Shown: positions 13,522 to 13,882 of the stretch, one piece after another
How the letters are laid out: every line of letters starts with the position of its first letter
How positions within the stretch are numbered: the first letter of the stretch is position 1
Source of the DNA: JANQTF01 sp036835375
GTDB lineage: Bacteria; Bacteroidota; Bacteroidia; J057
Direction: 5' to 3'
Length of the DNA stretch: 13,882 bases
Assembly: GCA_036835375.1 (NCBI GenBank)
Contig: DAITMB010000128.1
Location: 1 to 13,882 of the forward strand
Position numbers and translations under genes: made by a program
Notes under the pieces: generated by a model
What the model was told of the DNA's origin: nothing
Seen by the model: the letters and a program-made list of their open reading frames with translations, nothing else
Databases searched by the model: none

Positions 13522-13551
13522 GAAAAAGGGGGCCATCGAAAGCCCTCCCTT
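13522..13551 (-). terminator. intrinsic terminator after the solute-binding protein gene
   Basis: On the minus strand AAGGGAGGGC pairs with GCCCCCTT, with two small bulges, around a loop of about eight bases. It is followed immediately by a T-rich tract TTTTTCTTT. It lies about 95 bases after the stop at 13647 and 55 bases before the start at 13467, separating the two transcription units. Confidence 0.75.
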
Positions 13552-13646
13552 AAAAATCTATCTCGCGAAATAAGAGCTGCAAAAATCCAAACCTTTTGCG
13601 CCTTGCTTGCCCACTATGACCGACACCTGAAGTCCAATCGCCAGAC

Positions 13647-13882
13647 TTATGGGCGAATCACTTGGAGGTTGTTCAGCAGAATGTGAGGAGATGAGCGGTG
13701 AATGGTTCCTCCGGAAAACCGCTTGTGAAGCGCGAGTTCGCTGCGAGGATGGAAGAAAAAGAGGCAGGGTTGGTCGTAGTAGAGCTGCGCTTGAATTTTG
13801 TCCACCAGATCTTTGCGCACACCCGGGTCTGTTTCCACCCGCGCTTGATCGATCCACTCATCCACCTGCGGATTTCGATATC
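13647..13882 (-). CDS. family 5 extracellular solute-binding protein (peptide/oligopeptide ABC transporter type), C-terminal end only
   Basis: The last 78 residues of a protein whose N-terminus lies beyond the right edge. The visible pattern is YRNPQVDEWIDQARVETDPGVRKDLVDKIQ, then YYDQPCLFFFHPRSELALHKRF and a short tail to VIRP. This is typical of the C-terminal lobe of SBP_bac_5 proteins, which bind peptides, nickel or other solutes for Dpp/Opp-type ABC transporters. The frame is open to the edge, with TAA at 13649-13647. In Bacteroidota such proteins are often lipoproteins, but the signal is not in the window. A terminator at 13522-13551 follows. The substrate cannot be told. Confidence 0.85.
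   Translation of the reverse strand, partial: YRNPQVDEWIDQARVETDPGVRKDLVDKIQAQLYYDQPCLFFFHPRSELALHKRFSGGTIHRSSPHILLNNLQVIRP

Noticed and set aside
13468..13536. Extended start of the membrane-protein gene at 13536
   Set aside because: That ATG sits in the loop of the terminator of the preceding gene and would add residues encoded by the terminator itself.

Overview
The window looks like chromosomal DNA of a Bacteroidota bacterium, most plausibly of the Saprospiria type (class-level placement is inference). Pointers are a DUF4293 membrane protein (a Bacteroidota family), a type IX secretion C-terminal sorting domain, a Bacteroidota-style IspG, a stand-alone CBM48 protein, a lipoprotein with a short collagen-like stretch, and starts without clear Shine-Dalgarno sites. 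Some starts are preceded by TAnnTTTG-like -7 elements. No rRNA, tRNA, CRISPR array, transposase or integrase was found. The window contains one assembly gap of exactly 100 N.

Layout, left to right. 2-1138 (-): ispG, missing its C-terminus beyond the left edge. 1581-3035 and 3506-4957 (+): two large, unrecognised, clearly paralogous proteins of 484 and 483 residues in tandem. 5277-5750 (+): DUF4293 membrane protein followed by an intrinsic terminator. 5963-6268 (+): stand-alone CBM48/isoamylase-N domain protein, with a perfect palindrome just upstream and a terminator just downstream. 7872-6358 (-): LptF/LptG-family permease, converging on that terminator. 8968-8039 (-): pyrB. 9675-9124 (-): pyrR. 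10461-9850 (-): collagen-repeat lipoprotein ending in front of a good terminator hairpin. 10753-11499 (+): secreted protein with a T9SS sorting tail. 11646-12511 (+): lipoprotein interrupted by the N gap. 13467-12835 and 12838-12515 (-): a polytopic membrane protein and a winged-helix regulator overlapping by GTGA. 13882-13647 (-): C-terminal end of a family 5 (peptide-type) solute-binding protein, with its terminator.

How the genes fit together. PyrR and PyrB form a pyrimidine module: PyrB makes carbamoyl-aspartate, and PyrR is a UMP-sensing regulator and/or uracil phosphoribosyltransferase. Stable hairpins lie both in front of pyrR and between pyrR and pyrB. The LptF/G protein, the two lipoproteins and the T9SS cargo belong to envelope building and surface display. 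The membrane protein and winged-helix pair looks like a self-contained, translationally coupled regulatory module. The most novel element is the tandem pair of helical-looking proteins at 1581-4957, for which I recognise no described family.
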